A stretch of 64,000 bases of DNA from Paracoccaceae bacterium (GCA_902632125.1 CACPBQ010000001.1:1-64000); one strand, 5' to 3'; counted from the stretch's first letter, positions 17,080 through 26,989 are shown. The notes: a model not told the origin generated them from the sequence alone. Numbers and translations: made by a program.

Positions 17080-18732
17080 CTACATATTAGGGTAATTCGG
17101 TCCATCACCACCCTGGGGTGTCATCCAATTAATATTTTGGCTAGGATCTTTTATATCGCATGTCTTACAATGCACACAGTTCTGAAAATTTACTACGAAG
17201 CGCGCAGATTGCTCTTCAACTTGGACCACTTCGTAAACTCCAGCTGGACAATAGCGTTGAGCAGGTTCACTGAACTCAGGCAAGTTTACAGATATTGGTA
17301 TTTCGGGATTGCTGAGTTTTAAATGGCAAGGTTGATTTTCTTCATGATTGGTCATCGAAAAAGAGACGTTAGTCAATCGGTCGAAGCTTATCGATCCATC
17401 AGGTTTGGGATATTTAATTTCTTTGTGCAGTGCTGCGCTTTCAGTAGACTCAGCATCAGATTTTCCGTGTTTCAGGCTACCAAAGAGAGAGAACTTGAAC
17501 AATGTCTGAAACCACATATCGAACCCTCCCAGAGTTAGCCCTCCTAATGGACCAAACCGGGCATTTAGTGGGGCCACGTTACGAACTTTCTTTAAATCTT
17601 TACCTACAGCACCAGTCTTCAATTTTTTATCATAATCCTCAAGTATATCGCCAGATCTATTATCTTTTATTGCATTGAAGACGGACTCGGCGACGTCTAT
17701 TCCAGAATGCATAGCGTTATGATTTCCCTTAATTCTAGGTAAATTAACAAGCCCAGCAGAGCACCCTAACAAAGCTCCACCTGGGAAAGCGGCCTTGGGA
17801 ATTGACTGCAAACCACCCTTAGTAACGGCTCTTGCTCCATAAGCTATTCGTTTACCGCCGGTCAGCAATTTTTGAATTTTCGGATGATGCTTAAATTGCT
17901 GGAATTCCATGTAGGGAGACAAAAATGGATTTTTATAATTTAAATCGACTATATAGCCAACGTAAACCTGGTTATTATTAAGGTGATAAACAAAAGAACC
18001 ACCTGAATTTTTAAACCCTAGTGGCCAACCCATTGTGTGGGTAACCTCACCCTCATTGTGAACATCTGGATCAACTTCCCAAATTTCTTTCATTCCTATC
18101 CCAAATTTTGGAACGTCACATTCGGAGTCCAATTCGAATTTTTCTATCACTTCTTTTGCAAGTGAACCTCTAGCTCCCTCGGAGAGAAGCACATACTTTC
18201 CATGCAATTCCATTCCTGGCTCATAAGCCTCTCCTATTGAGCCATCAGGGTTTTTCCCAAATTCACCAGCAACTACGCCTTTTACTTCACCAGCTTCTCC
18301 ATAAACCAGATTGGAACATGCCATTCCAGGAAAAATTTCCACACCTAATTCTTCGGCCTGCTCAGCCATCCATCTGCATACATTACCCATTGAGACGATG
18401 TAGTTACCATGGTTGTTCATCAGCGGTGGCATTAAGGTATTTGGCAACCTAATTTGTCCTGCCTCGCCAAGAATATAAAAATTGTCTTCTTTTACAGGTA
18501 CGTCTAACGGGGCACCTTTTTCTTTCCATTCTGGAATTAATCTGTTTAATCCAGAGGGATCCAACACCGCACCTGACAAGATGTGCGCGCCTACTTCTGA
18601 TCCTTTTTCAAGCAATACAATTTCTAAGTCTGCATCAAGTTGCTTTAGTCGAATAGCCGCGGAAAGGCCAGCTGGGCCAGCGCCAACTATGACGACGTCG
18701 TACTCCATGGCTTCTCTCGCGACTTCTGACAA
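17080..18732 (-). CDS. Electron transfer flavoprotein-ubiquinone oxidoreductase
   Basis: 550 aa. Passes electrons from acyl-CoA and amine dehydrogenases, through ETF, to ubiquinone at the inner membrane. FAD-binding VVIVGAGPAGLSAAIRL lies near the N-terminus. The C-terminal 4Fe-4S ligands are in CPAGVYE and CVHCKTCDIKD, and the protein ends WMTPQGGDGPNYPNM, the canonical ETF-QO terminus. The start is TTG at 18732, preceded by a very strong AAGGAGGAGG. Its likely electron donors in this window are the acyl-CoA dehydrogenase at 47-49 kb and possibly the dadA-like enzyme. Confidence 0.97.
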   Translation of the reverse strand: MSEVAREAMEYDVVIVGAGPAGLSAAIRLKQLDADLEIVLLEKGSEVGAHILSGAVLDPSGLNRLIPEWKEKGAPLDVPVKEDNFYILGEAGQIRLPNTLMPPLMNNHGNYIVSMGNVCRWMAEQAEELGVEIFPGMACSNLVYGEAGEVKGVVAGEFGKNPDGSIGEAYEPGMELHGKYVLLSEGARGSLAKEVIEKFELDSECDVPKFGIGMKEIWEVDPDVHNEGEVTHTMGWPLGFKNSGGSFVYHLNNNQVYVGYIVDLNYKNPFLSPYMEFQQFKHHPKIQKLLTGGKRIAYGARAVTKGGLQSIPKAAFPGGALLGCSAGLVNLPRIKGNHNAMHSGIDVAESVFNAIKDNRSGDILEDYDKKLKTGAVGKDLKKVRNVAPLNARFGPLGGLTLGGFDMWFQTLFKFSLFGSLKHGKSDAESTESAALHKEIKYPKPDGSISFDRLTNVSFSMTNHEENQPCHLKLSNPEIPISVNLPEFSEPAQRYCPAGVYEVVQVEEQSARFVVNFQNCVHCKTCDIKDPSQNINWMTPQGGDGPNYPNM

Positions 18733-18954
18733 GACCTCCTCCTTTGACGGCTTGTTTCTATTAGTTAATAACGATTATGCCTTCTCAATACTCAGCGTCA
18801 ATCTATTAACAGTATAAAAATAATACCTTGCGGCATTATTTCCATAAATATAAATAATAAATGGAATTTAACTCTACAAAACCTTGCATTAAATACTGTA
18901 ATTTGTTCATCATAGAACTAGTGAAAATGCGTTATTAAGAAAGCTAGATCGGTT

Positions 18955-19425
18955 ATGGAAAAAATCCCAATGACGAAAACGGGAAGCCTCGCATTAGAAG
19001 CAGAATTAAAAAAATTAAAATCTGTAGAGCGACCTAGTATTATCCAAGCTATTGCAGAAGCACGCGAGCATGGAGATTTATCTGAAAATGCAGAGTACCA
19101 TTCGGCTCGTGAAAAGCAAAGCTTTATAGAAGGTAGAGTAAAAGAAATTGAAGCAATAATATCTTTAGCTGACGTAATAGATCCAAGTACTTTTTCAGGA
19201 GCGATAAAATTTGGTGCAACAGTGACTTTGGTTGACGAAGATACCGATGAAGAAAAAACTTGGCAGATAGTGGGAGAGCATGAAGCTAATATTGAGGCTG
19301 GGCTGCTGAACATAAAATCACCGATCGCGAGAGCACTCATTGGAAAAGATGAGGGCGATAGTGTGGAAGTTAGGGCTCCAGGTGGAGACAAAGCCTACGA
19401 AATATTAAAAATTGAATACAAATAA
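18955..19425 (+). CDS. greA: Transcription elongation factor GreA
   Basis: 156 aa. Stimulates transcript cleavage by backtracked RNA polymerase. The N-terminal coiled coil contains the conserved [21 protein letters not shown] segment with the acidic tip residues; the C-terminal domain has [10 protein letters not shown] and [24 protein letters not shown] long open frame on the opposite strand (18918-19391) is a shadow of this gene. It sits alone between ETF-QO and the convergent quinone oxidoreductase gene. Confidence 0.97.
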   Translation: MEKIPMTKTGSLALEAELKKLKSVERPSIIQAIAEAREHGDLSENAEYHSAREKQSFIEGRVKEIEAIISLADVIDPSTFSGAIKFGATVTLVDEDTDEEKTWQIVGEHEANIEAGLLNIKSPIARALIGKDEGDSVEVRAPGGDKAYEILKIEYK

Positions 19426-19477
19426 AGTTTATTTATAAAATGTATGCGATTTAAATTCAAAGCTATACATTGAGAAA

Positions 19478-20461
19478 TTATTGTTGAACCTTCAATAATA
19501 TCTTTCCAATATGCTCACTCTTTTCCATTACAAGATGGGCAGTGGAAACATCTGACAAATCAAAAGTCTTAAATATAATAGGCTTTAATCTACCATTACC
19601 CAAAAATGGCCAGATTTGTTCATATAATTGTGAAGCTATTTTGGTTTTTAAAAAATCTGATTGAGGGCGTAAAGTACTACCAGTAACAGTTAAGCGTTTT
19701 GTCATAATTTGTGCTAAATTTATTCCAACTTTTGAACCTTTCAAAAAAGCAATTTGTACTAATCTACCATCATCAACAAGAGCCTTAATATTTTTTTCGA
19801 TATAATCGCCCCCTACCATGTCTAATATAACATGAACACCACCAATACTTTTTATCACATCTAAGAAATCTTCTTCTTTATAGTTTATTGCTCTTTTTGC
19901 GCCAAGCTCTTCGCAGACTAAACACTTCTCATAAGTCCCAGCCGTAGTATAAATTTCACTGCCAAAAACACTTGCCATCTGAATAGCTGTAGTTCCTATT
20001 CCTGATGAACCACCATGAACCAAAAATTTTTCATGAGGTTTCAATTGTGCGCGTTGAAACACATTGCTCCATACCGTGAAGTAAGTTTCAGGAAGCGCGG
20101 CTGCTTGTTTTAGGCTCAAACCTTTTGGAATTGGTAAACAATGACTGGCTTGGGTTGCTGCGTATTCAGCATAGCCACCTCCCGGCAAAAGTGCACAAAC
20201 TTCATCACCAATTTCCCAGCTGGTAACATTTTCTCCAATAGCAAATACTATACCTGAGGCTTCCAAACCTGGAAGGTCACTCGCTCCAGCAGGTGGCAGA
20301 TAAGATCCCATTCTCTGCAAGACATCAGGACGATTAACGCCAGCATAGGCAATCTTAATTACTACTTCATTTCTATTTGGACTTGGTATTTTCCTTGATA
20401 TTTGCTTAAGAACGTTCGGTCCACCTGGTTCAGAGATTGCCATTGCTCTCATCATTTGCAT
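19478..20461 (-). CDS. NAD(P)H:quinone oxidoreductase (zinc-independent MDR family)
   Basis: 327 aa medium-chain dehydrogenase/reductase of the QOR/PIG3 type. The N-terminus MRAMAISEPGGPNVLKQ and the YAGVNRPDVLQRMG motif are family signatures. The Rossmann nucleotide-binding loop is VHGGSSGIGTTAIQMA. There are no zinc-ligand cysteines of alcohol dehydrogenases. It starts 2 bp after the COQ9 gene stop, and the pairing with a ubiquinone biosynthesis factor makes a quinone-related role plausible but unproven. Confidence 0.93.
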   Translation of the reverse strand: MQMMRAMAISEPGGPNVLKQISRKIPSPNRNEVVIKIAYAGVNRPDVLQRMGSYLPPAGASDLPGLEASGIVFAIGENVTSWEIGDEVCALLPGGGYAEYAATQASHCLPIPKGLSLKQAAALPETYFTVWSNVFQRAQLKPHEKFLVHGGSSGIGTTAIQMASVFGSEIYTTAGTYEKCLVCEELGAKRAINYKEEDFLDVIKSIGGVHVILDMVGGDYIEKNIKALVDDGRLVQIAFLKGSKVGINLAQIMTKRLTVTGSTLRPQSDFLKTKIASQLYEQIWPFLGNGRLKPIIFKTFDLSDVSTAHLVMEKSEHIGKILLKVQQ

Positions 20462-20463
20462 TA

Positions 20464-21168
20464 TCAGGTATCCAAATAACCAGGTAAGTTAGTGTCAAAT
20501 TTCCTATTAGGTTTTTTGATTTTTTTAAGAAAATTTCCCGTCAAACTATTTAATCCTCGAGTAAATTTGAATTTGTTAAGCTGTACTTTTGCATTTTCAA
20601 ATTTCATAACATCTTCGATTCTACGATCCAAAAATTGCCAGGTTTCTTCACTTCCCTCACTATTATCACCAAGCCAATATAAAACGGTACTGCCATAAAC
20701 GGCGCTTAAAATTGTTCTTTTAGAATACCAATTATAGTCTTCAGAGTTATCTCCAACTAATTCCCAAATTAAATCTGAAGTTTCCCATATTAAACAGCTA
20801 CCCTCAAACGCATGTATAGGTAAGGAAAACAAAACTACTCCTCTGCGAACTGCCTCCTTATCAGAAGCAAGTTTGATCCTTAATTCAACTGCTTTTCTGA
20901 TTCTTTCTCTTACTTTCAGTTGCGAGATTTTTTTCTTCTTAAATGTTGTTTCCAACTGATCGTCACCCCACTTATGAAATGCAACCGCCAGATCTATGGC
21001 TCCCCTCGGGCAAAATAATCTAGCTTTTCTTTCTGAAAAACCCGCCTCAGTACAAGCGGCGACGAATGTCGAATTAGACCAGCCGTCAAATGCTACATTT
21101 GGCAAGGCTGCTTTCATCAGTTTTAATATTTTAGGATCGATCGGTCTTCTCATGGGTAAATCTTTCAC
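20464..21168 (-). CDS. COQ9-family ubiquinone biosynthesis protein
   Basis: 234 aa from GTG at 21168 (an ATG at 21153 would give 229 aa). COQ9 is a lipid-binding TetR-fold protein that supports hydroxylation steps in ubiquinone synthesis. Family features: ALPNVAFDGWSNSTFVAAC near the N-terminus, LFCPRGAIDLAVAFHKWGD, and WLGDNSEGSEETWQFLDRRI. It is co-transcribed with the quinone oxidoreductase gene and divergent from rpsU, an arrangement repeated in other Rhodobacterales. Confidence 0.93.
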   Translation of the reverse strand: MKDLPMRRPIDPKILKLMKAALPNVAFDGWSNSTFVAACTEAGFSERKARLFCPRGAIDLAVAFHKWGDDQLETTFKKKKISQLKVRERIRKAVELRIKLASDKEAVRRGVVLFSLPIHAFEGSCLIWETSDLIWELVGDNSEDYNWYSKRTILSAVYGSTVLYWLGDNSEGSEETWQFLDRRIEDVMKFENAKVQLNKFKFTRGLNSLTGNFLKKIKKPNRKFDTNLPGYLDT

Positions 21169-21233
21169 TAGACAACATTATTTATCATTGTTATAGGAAC
21201 ACTTCCTGCCACAATATGCAACTTTAACAAAGA

Positions 21234-21248
21234 AAGGCGGTGACCGCC
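21234..21248 (+). promoter_or_regulatory. Shine-Dalgarno hairpin of rpsU
   Basis: The sequence before rpsU, AAGGCGGTGACC (from 21234), closely follows the extended Shine-Dalgarno AAGGAGGTGATC. Its GGCGG (21236-21240) pairs perfectly with CCGCC (21244-21248) over a TGA loop. The ribosome binding site is therefore one arm of a compact hairpin that ends 2 nt before the ATG. The sequence is seen directly; translational control is inferred. Confidence 0.55.
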
Positions 21249-21250
21249 AC

Positions 21251-21457
21251 ATGCAGGTAAGTGTTCGTGATAATAACGTTGATCAGGCTTTAAGGGCTTT
21301 AAAAAAGAAACTGCAACGTGAAGGTGTATTTCGAGAGATGAAGCTAAAACAACATTTCGAAAAACCTTCAGAGAAGAAAGCTCGTGAAAAAGCAGAGGCA
21401 ATTCGCCGGGCTCGGAAACTAGCACGCAAAAAAGCCCAGCGCGAAGGTATGATGTAA
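21251..21457 (+). CDS. rpsU: 30S ribosomal protein S21
   Basis: 68 aa bS21, which binds near the anti-Shine-Dalgarno end of 16S rRNA and helps initiation. The sequence starts [20 protein letters not shown], has [20 protein letters not shown] and ends in an arginine/lysine-rich tail. Single-gene transcript: divergent from COQ9 upstream and followed by a terminator. The Shine-Dalgarno region forms a hairpin (21234-21248). Confidence 0.98.
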   Translation: MQVSVRDNNVDQALRALKKKLQREGVFREMKLKQHFEKPSEKKAREKAEAIRRARKLARKKAQREGMM

Positions 21458-21482
21458 AACATAGTTATATATATTGAAAAAT

Positions 21483-21506
21483 GGCCCTATCTTATGGGCC
21501 TTTTTT
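21483..21506 (+). terminator. Rho-independent terminator after rpsU
   Basis: Inverted repeat GGCCC (21483-21487) / GGGCC (21496-21500), 8-nt loop, followed by six T residues (21501-21506). It lies 25 bp after the rpsU stop and before the convergent ppk2 gene. Confidence 0.85.
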
Positions 21507-21520
21507 GTTACACAATTACT

Positions 21521-22426
21521 CTAGTAAATTTTTGGAACGTATAATTTATCTGGCAATACCCTTCGTTCGTAGTCAGGTTTAAATATACGTTCAGGTAAAT
21601 TTATTGGTTCATGCTGAATTTCTTTATATGGAATCATGGATATAATGTGCTCTATACAATTCAGGCGTTCTCTTTTTTTGTCGTCACCCTCTACAATATA
21701 CCACGGAGCTTCTGGGATATTCGTTCTAGAAAACATTTCCTCTTTTGCCTTTGTATAATCTTCCCAACGTATTCTACTCTCAAGATCCATTTGAGACAGT
21801 TTCCATTGCTTCATTGGATCATGGATTCTCATTAAAAACCTTATTTGCTGTTCCTCATCAGAAATAGAAAACCAATACTTTAATACCATTATTCCAGACC
21901 GAACCAGCATGCGCTCAAACTCTGGAACATCATTAAAAAATTGTTCAACTTGCTCTGCGTCAGCGAACTCCATAACTCTTTCGACACCTGCTCGATTATA
22001 CCATGATCGATCAAACAAAACTATTTCACCACCTGCAGGAAGATGAGGTACAAATCTTTGAAAATACCACTGAGATTTTTCTCTCTCAGTTGGAGCAGGC
22101 AGAGCAACAACTCTGGCAACTCTAGGGTCCATTCTTTGAGTAATGCGCTTTATAACACTTCCTTTTCCAGCTCCGTCGCGACCTTCGCATATTATTACTA
22201 ATTTTGAACCCGTTTCTTTTACCCAGTCTTGTAGCTTGATTAACTCAACCTGAAGACGCAAAAGGTTACGGTAATAAGTTGTTTTATCCAGCATATTGGG
22301 GTGCTTATCACGATAAACTTTTCGCATTTCTTCAGTTAAAGCTGGAGCATTAAACTCCTCTTCAAACATTTCGTCCAAAGTATCTTCCATTTCTGCCTCA
22401 ATCCAACTTTTTGTTTTCTTTTTCAT
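21521..22426 (-). CDS. ppk2: Polyphosphate kinase 2 (PPK2 family)
   Basis: 301 aa from ATG at 22426; an in-frame GTG at 22438 would add 4 residues. PPK2 enzymes transfer phosphate between polyphosphate and nucleotides. The Walker A motif is EGRDGAGKGSVIKRIT, the lid region QWYFQRFVPHLPAGGE, and the Walker B motif VLFDRSWYNRAGVERVMEF. PMKQWKLSQMD and RIRWEDYTKAKE are also typical. Its single-domain length fits class I PPK2. Whether it prefers ADP or GDP is not visible. Monocistronic between rpsU and an Lrp regulator. Confidence 0.95.
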   Translation of the reverse strand: MKKKTKSWIEAEMEDTLDEMFEEEFNAPALTEEMRKVYRDKHPNMLDKTTYYRNLLRLQVELIKLQDWVKETGSKLVIICEGRDGAGKGSVIKRITQRMDPRVARVVALPAPTEREKSQWYFQRFVPHLPAGGEIVLFDRSWYNRAGVERVMEFADAEQVEQFFNDVPEFERMLVRSGIMVLKYWFSISDEEQQIRFLMRIHDPMKQWKLSQMDLESRIRWEDYTKAKEEMFSRTNIPEAPWYIVEGDDKKRERLNCIEHIISMIPYKEIQHEPINLPERIFKPDYERRVLPDKLYVPKIY

Positions 22427-22521
22427 TTTTAAGAACACTTTCTGGAGACTATCGACATTTCTAGGAGGTACTTCTTACATTGAATTTCAAACCAGGTCAC
22501 GGAAAAGTATAAATTTTGACA

Positions 22522-22980
22522 TTAGATGGGTAAAGCAGTTGTTTTAAAAACAGTACGTAAGGCAAAGGACGACTGCATCTTTGCGACACCAGGAAGTCTA
22601 GTAAGATACTGTCGATGAATTCTAGCAAAGTCTTCTGTACTTTCGGCAACAACTTTTAAAACATAATCTGCAGATCCAGCTGTAAGATGACATTCTAAAA
22701 CGTTTGGAATGCGAGCAACTTCTTTTTCAAAGGTGTCTAAGACTTCATCAGCTTGAGCCGATAGTGTAATTTCAACAAATACAGTTGTAGGGACACCCAT
22801 TTTTTTTGCATCCAAAAGCGCCACATATTCCTTTACAACTCCTTCATCTTCTAACTGCTGAACGCGTCGATAACACGCGGACTGAGACAAATTTATTTTA
22901 TCCGCCAATTCAGCGTTGGAAATTCTTCCCAGTTCCTGCAAAACTTTTAGAATTCGTTTATCAATTTCATCTAATTTCAT
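22522..22980 (-). CDS. Lrp/AsnC-family transcriptional regulator
   Basis: 152 aa. The N-terminal winged helix-turn-helix has the Lrp signature LDEIDKRILKVLQELGRISNAELADKINLS (first part LDEIDKRILKVLQELGR) and the recognition helix SACYRRVQQLEDEGVV. The C-terminal RAM effector-binding domain includes NVLECHLTAGSADYVLKV. Regulators of this family respond to amino acids. No amino-acid gene is adjacent, so this may be a global Lrp-like regulator; the regulon is unknown. Confidence 0.95.
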   Translation of the reverse strand: MKLDEIDKRILKVLQELGRISNAELADKINLSQSACYRRVQQLEDEGVVKEYVALLDAKKMGVPTTVFVEITLSAQADEVLDTFEKEVARIPNVLECHLTAGSADYVLKVVAESTEDFARIHRQYLTRLPGVAKMQSSFALRTVFKTTALPI

Positions 22981-23034
22981 GATGTGAGTTTACTTACTAA
23001 ATGCAAAAATCAGAGCAGAACAACATTAAAAGTA

Positions 23035-23472
23035 CTAAATTTTTCCATCTAAAACATACTTTAAAATTTGAACTATTTGTGCTGGACTTTCAACGACGGC
23101 TAAAGCCGCGGCATCCACTTCCTTAAGAGCATGTTGATGCTCATTGCCGTGCATCACAATCAACGATTTACCTAAAGCTGCAGCAAAACCAGCATCAAAA
23201 GCTGCATTCCATTGCTTATATTTCTCACCAAATCGTACTACGACAATATCAGCATCCATAATACCTTTTCGAGTGCGAATCGCATTGAGTTTTGCACCCT
23301 TATTGTCATGCCAGAATTTATCTGGCTCTTTTCCCATAATCATCACGCCACAATCGTCGCTCAGTTCATGTTCAGTTACTGGCCCCTCAAAAGAAATATC
23401 TAGACCTTCAGAACTGGAGATTATCTCATTCCTCCAATCTGTATGGATTTCACCCGATAAATAAACACGCAT
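23035..23472 (-). CDS. YtoQ-family protein
   Basis: 145 aa. Resembles the YtoQ family, whose fold relates to nucleoside 2-deoxyribosyltransferase-like proteins. Visible features: MRVYLSGEIHTDWR at the N-terminus, the DDCGVMIMGKEPDKFWHDNKG stretch (key part GVMIMGKEPDKFW), ADIVVVRFGEKYKQWNAAFDAG and LGKSLIVMHG. It starts 9 bp after pheT and is probably the last gene of the pyk-rpmI-rplT-pheST group. No enzymatic function has been established for it here. Confidence 0.85.
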   Translation of the reverse strand: MRVYLSGEIHTDWRNEIISSSEGLDISFEGPVTEHELSDDCGVMIMGKEPDKFWHDNKGAKLNAIRTRKGIMDADIVVVRFGEKYKQWNAAFDAGFAAALGKSLIVMHGNEHQHALKEVDAAALAVVESPAQIVQILKYVLDGKI

Positions 23473-23481
23473 TTTTTTCTC

Positions 23482-25881
23482 CTAGGTTCGTAAAAAGCCA
23501 CCAGTGGCGTCTTCCACCTTCTTAATTAACTTTTCGCTGAACTCTTCGATTTCTGCATCAGTTAGGGTTTTCTCAACAGGTTGAAGTCTTACAGTTAACG
23601 CAATCGACTTTTTTTCATTGCCGAATTCTTTGCCAACAAATTCATCAAAAACTCTTACATCTTTTATTAATTGTTTATCTACTCCAGCGGCAGCAAAAAC
23701 TAAATCTGAGGCTGCTATTTTATTATCTACAATAAACGCAAAATCACGTTCAACGGCCTGTAAATCAACTAAATCAAGTGCTGAGCGCGCCGTACTCTTA
23801 TTTCTTGGAACTGGTATTGAATTAGGCCAGATTGTAAAAGCGGCAGCTGGACCCTTAACATCTAATTCTTTCAACAATTTTGGGTGTATTTCTCCAAAAA
23901 CTGCAAGAATAGTTTTTGGACCCAAACAAATACACCCATGTCTCCCCGGATGCCACCAACTACTTCCTCCTCTTCTAATTTGTACTTTTTTAGGTGCACC
24001 TAATGCAGCTAGTGTAGCCTCAACGTCAGCTTTTACATCAAAAATATCTATATTTCTTGTTTTACTGTGTACATTTTTCTGCGTTGCGTGGCCTACTAAT
24101 AAACCAGAAATTTGAAAATCCTGGTCATTCGGCTCCCCTCCACCAAATACTGGGCCAGCTTCGAATAAAGCAATATCGGAGAATCCTCTAGCTTGATTTC
24201 TGGAAGCTGCCTTTAACAAGCATGGCAAAAGGTCGGGCCTCATATGACTCATGTCAGTTGAAATCGGATTTTGAAGTTGGGTAACTTCAGTACCTCCTCC
24301 AAAAAGTTTTGCAGAACGAACATCGATAAAGCTATAAGAAACGCATTCATTATAACCTAGGGAAGCAATGCTTCGTCTAGCTAGCTGTTCACGTTTCTGA
24401 GATATATTCAAAACTGGTTTTGAAATTCCCTCTTCTTTTTTTGGTAATGGAACACCCTTTAGATTTCCTAAGGAAGCGACCCGAGCAATTTCTTCAACAA
24501 TATCTGCGTCACCCAAAACATCAGGCCGCCAAGAAGGTACATGTGCTTGATCACCTTTCACGACAAAACCTAAATCCTCCAAAATCTTTACCTGTTGATC
24601 CTCTGGAATTTCCATGCCCACAAGCGATTGAACTTTATTCGCATCAAATTTGTAAAATCTTGAGGTGTCAGGAATATGTCCGGCTTTAACTAAATCTGAG
24701 GCTTCTCCACCACACAACTGGAGGATCATCTGAGTTGCAGCTTCAATACCTTTTGGCGTCCATGCTGGATCGATACCTCGTTCAAAGCGATATCTGGCAT
24801 CAGAGTTAATCTTTAGATCCCGGCCAGTGTAAGCTGTTCTAATAGGATCGAAATATGCCGCTTCTAAAAATACATTTTTAGTTTTGTCCGTACAGCCAGA
24901 ATGTAAACCTCCCATAATTCCACCAAGGCTTTCCACTCCATTCGAGTCTGAAATCACAGTCATACCAGGTCTAATCGTATAACCTTTTTCGTCTAGCCCA
25001 GTAAATTTTTCTCCACCGGTCGCTTGATGAATTTTTAATTTATTTCCAATTATTTTATCTGCATCAAAGACATGTAGTGGGCGATTTTGATCATATGTAA
25101 AATAATTTGTAATATCGACTAGCACAGATATAGGACGTAATCCTATGGCTTTCAAATAATCCTGCAACCATTCTGGAGATTGTCCATTTTTAACTCCTCT
25201 AATAAGCCGGCCAAAGAATACTGGCGTATTATCAAAGCAGCCTTTATCAATTTCTACCGAAATAGGGCAAGGGAAACTCCCTTTAACTGGATCAACATCA
25301 TTATCTAGTAATTTTCCTAAGCCACGAGCAGCTAGATCTCTTGCTATCCCACGGACACCAAGTGCATCAGGTCTATTTGGGGTAATCGCAATCTCTATAG
25401 TAGTATCAACTTTTGAAGGTTTGTTGTCTGCTAACCAGTCAACAAAACTTTTGCCAACTTCTCCCGACGATAATTCAATAATACCATCATGTTCGTCACT
25501 CAATTGCATTTCTCGCTCGGAACACATCATCCCATAGCTTTCAATGCCACGAATTTTACCAACGCCTATTGTGGTATCTATACCCGGAACAAAAACACCA
25601 GGCTTGGCGACAACGACCCATATTCCTTTTCGCGCATTTGGCGCACCACAGATTATTTGAAGCTCACCTTCATCAGTCTGCACCTGGCATACTCGTAACT
25701 TATCCGCATTTGGATGCTGCTTAGCACTCAGCACTTTACCAATTGTGAACTTTTTTAAAGTCTCGGCTGGATTTTCAACATTTTCGACCTCAAGTCCCAA
25801 ATCCGTTAAGGCCGTGAGTATTTCATCTAAATTAGCAGACGTTTCCAAGTGTTTCTTCAACCAAGATAATGTGAACTTCAT
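23482..25881 (-). CDS. pheT: Phenylalanine-tRNA ligase beta subunit
   Basis: 799 aa, normal length. Domains in order: N-terminal tRNA-binding (EMAP-like) domain with VLSAKQHPNADKLRVCQV, the B3/B4 editing region, B5, the catalytic-like core (FERGIDPAWTPKGIEAAT) and a C-terminal anticodon-binding FDX-ACB domain (VDLQAVERDFAFIVD, ending EDATGGFLRT). It forms an alpha2-beta2 complex with PheS, encoded 34 bp upstream in the same transcript. Confidence 0.98.
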   Translation of the reverse strand: MKFTLSWLKKHLETSANLDEILTALTDLGLEVENVENPAETLKKFTIGKVLSAKQHPNADKLRVCQVQTDEGELQIICGAPNARKGIWVVVAKPGVFVPGIDTTIGVGKIRGIESYGMMCSEREMQLSDEHDGIIELSSGEVGKSFVDWLADNKPSKVDTTIEIAITPNRPDALGVRGIARDLAARGLGKLLDNDVDPVKGSFPCPISVEIDKGCFDNTPVFFGRLIRGVKNGQSPEWLQDYLKAIGLRPISVLVDITNYFTYDQNRPLHVFDADKIIGNKLKIHQATGGEKFTGLDEKGYTIRPGMTVISDSNGVESLGGIMGGLHSGCTDKTKNVFLEAAYFDPIRTAYTGRDLKINSDARYRFERGIDPAWTPKGIEAATQMILQLCGGEASDLVKAGHIPDTSRFYKFDANKVQSLVGMEIPEDQQVKILEDLGFVVKGDQAHVPSWRPDVLGDADIVEEIARVASLGNLKGVPLPKKEEGISKPVLNISQKREQLARRSIASLGYNECVSYSFIDVRSAKLFGGGTEVTQLQNPISTDMSHMRPDLLPCLLKAASRNQARGFSDIALFEAGPVFGGGEPNDQDFQISGLLVGHATQKNVHSKTRNIDIFDVKADVEATLAALGAPKKVQIRRGGSSWWHPGRHGCICLGPKTILAVFGEIHPKLLKELDVKGPAAAFTIWPNSIPVPRNKSTARSALDLVDLQAVERDFAFIVDNKIAASDLVFAAAGVDKQLIKDVRVFDEFVGKEFGNEKKSIALTVRLQPVEKTLTDAEIEEFSEKLIKKVEDATGGFLRT

Positions 25882-25915
25882 AAATGTTTCCTTACATAAA
25901 CAACATACAGTCTAC

Positions 25916-26989
25916 TTATTTGGAGAGGCCTGCATGAAGGTTTGGTTGATCAAGTGCAGAGAAGCCATAATGGCGAAGCCATCTTAAGTCACTGTCAAAA
26001 AATGCACGTAAATCAGGAACCCCATACTTAAGCATTGCAATTCTGTCTATACCCATACCAAAAGCAAAACCCTGCCAAAGATTTGGATCAATATTTCCTG
26101 CTTGCAAAACTTTAGGATGCACCATTCCAGAGCCTAGTATCTCAAGCCAATCATCACCTTCGCCTACTTTAAGCTGCCCTTTATCCCATGAGCATCGAAT
26201 ATCAACTTCTGCAGATGGCTCTGTAAAAGGGAAATGCGAAGCCCTAAATCGAAGCTCAACATCGCTTACTTCAAAATATGCTTTTACAAATTCTTCTAAA
26301 ACCCATTTCAAATTAGCCATTGATAACGATTTATCAATTGCCAAGCCTTCAACCTGATGAAACATCGGAGTATGTGTCTGGTCGTAATCAGCTCTATATA
26401 CACCACCCGGACATATCACTCGCACCGGAGCACCACTATTTTCCATCGTTCTAATTTGTACTGGGGATGTATGAGTACGTAAAACATTAGGAGCTCTATC
26501 ATCATTTTCTGACCTAGACATATAAAAGGTATCCATCTCTGCTCTCGCAGGGTGATAACTAGGGATATTCAACGCATCAAAATTATACCAGTCTGTTTCT
26601 ATCCTGGGACCTTCAGCTACGGAAAAATCCATACCGGCAAATATGCTTATTACCTCTTCAGTTACTTGAGATATTGGATGAATAGTACCACTGGGCCTTT
26701 CTCGAGATGGTAAAGTGACATCTAGCCATTCTGATTTCAGTCGTTCATTTAGAATTGAGTCTTCCAGAGCTTCTTTCTTTGCAGAAACAGCACTTAAAAT
26801 TTCGTTTTTCAACTCGTTTAGTGCAGGTCCAGCCACCTGTCTTTCTTCAGGTGACATTTGACCTAATTCACGCATTTTTAGACTGACTTCACCTTTTTTA
26901 CCAAGTGCAGCCAACCGAACTGTTTCTAGAGCAGCTTCGTCATTTGCAGCAGCGATTGCTTCAATGTACTTATTGCGTAAATTTTCCAT
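25916..26989 (-). CDS. pheS: Phenylalanine-tRNA ligase alpha subunit
   Basis: 357 aa from ATG at 26989, with GGAG 7 nt upstream; an in-frame start 6 codons earlier lacks such a site. Catalytic class II core: motif 2 region [31 protein letters not shown], and motif 3 [20 protein letters not shown]. The N-terminal coiled coil binds tRNA-Phe. Upstream lie rplT and rpmI, the usual rpmI-rplT-pheS-pheT order. No T-box or attenuator peptide is evident in the 132-bp gap before it. Confidence 0.98.
   Translation of the reverse strand: MENLRNKYIEAIAAANDEAALETVRLAALGKKGEVSLKMRELGQMSPEERQVAGPALNELKNEILSAVSAKKEALEDSILNERLKSEWLDVTLPSRERPSGTIHPISQVTEEVISIFAGMDFSVAEGPRIETDWYNFDALNIPSYHPARAEMDTFYMSRSENDDRAPNVLRTHTSPVQIRTMENSGAPVRVICPGGVYRADYDQTHTPMFHQVEGLAIDKSLSMANLKWVLEEFVKAYFEVSDVELRFRASHFPFTEPSAEVDIRCSWDKGQLKVGEGDDWLEILGSGMVHPKVLQAGNIDPNLWQGFAFGMGIDRIAMLKYGVPDLRAFFDSDLRWLRHYGFSALDQPNLHAGLSK

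Noticed and set aside
18918-19391. Long 157-aa open frame on the minus strand opposite greA
   Set aside because: It lies fully opposite greA, its composition is serine-rich as expected for a shadow frame, and it has no family-like motif.
24420-24689. Plus-strand frames opposite pheT
   Set aside because: All lie inside a highly conserved gene on the other strand and show no start signal or motif.
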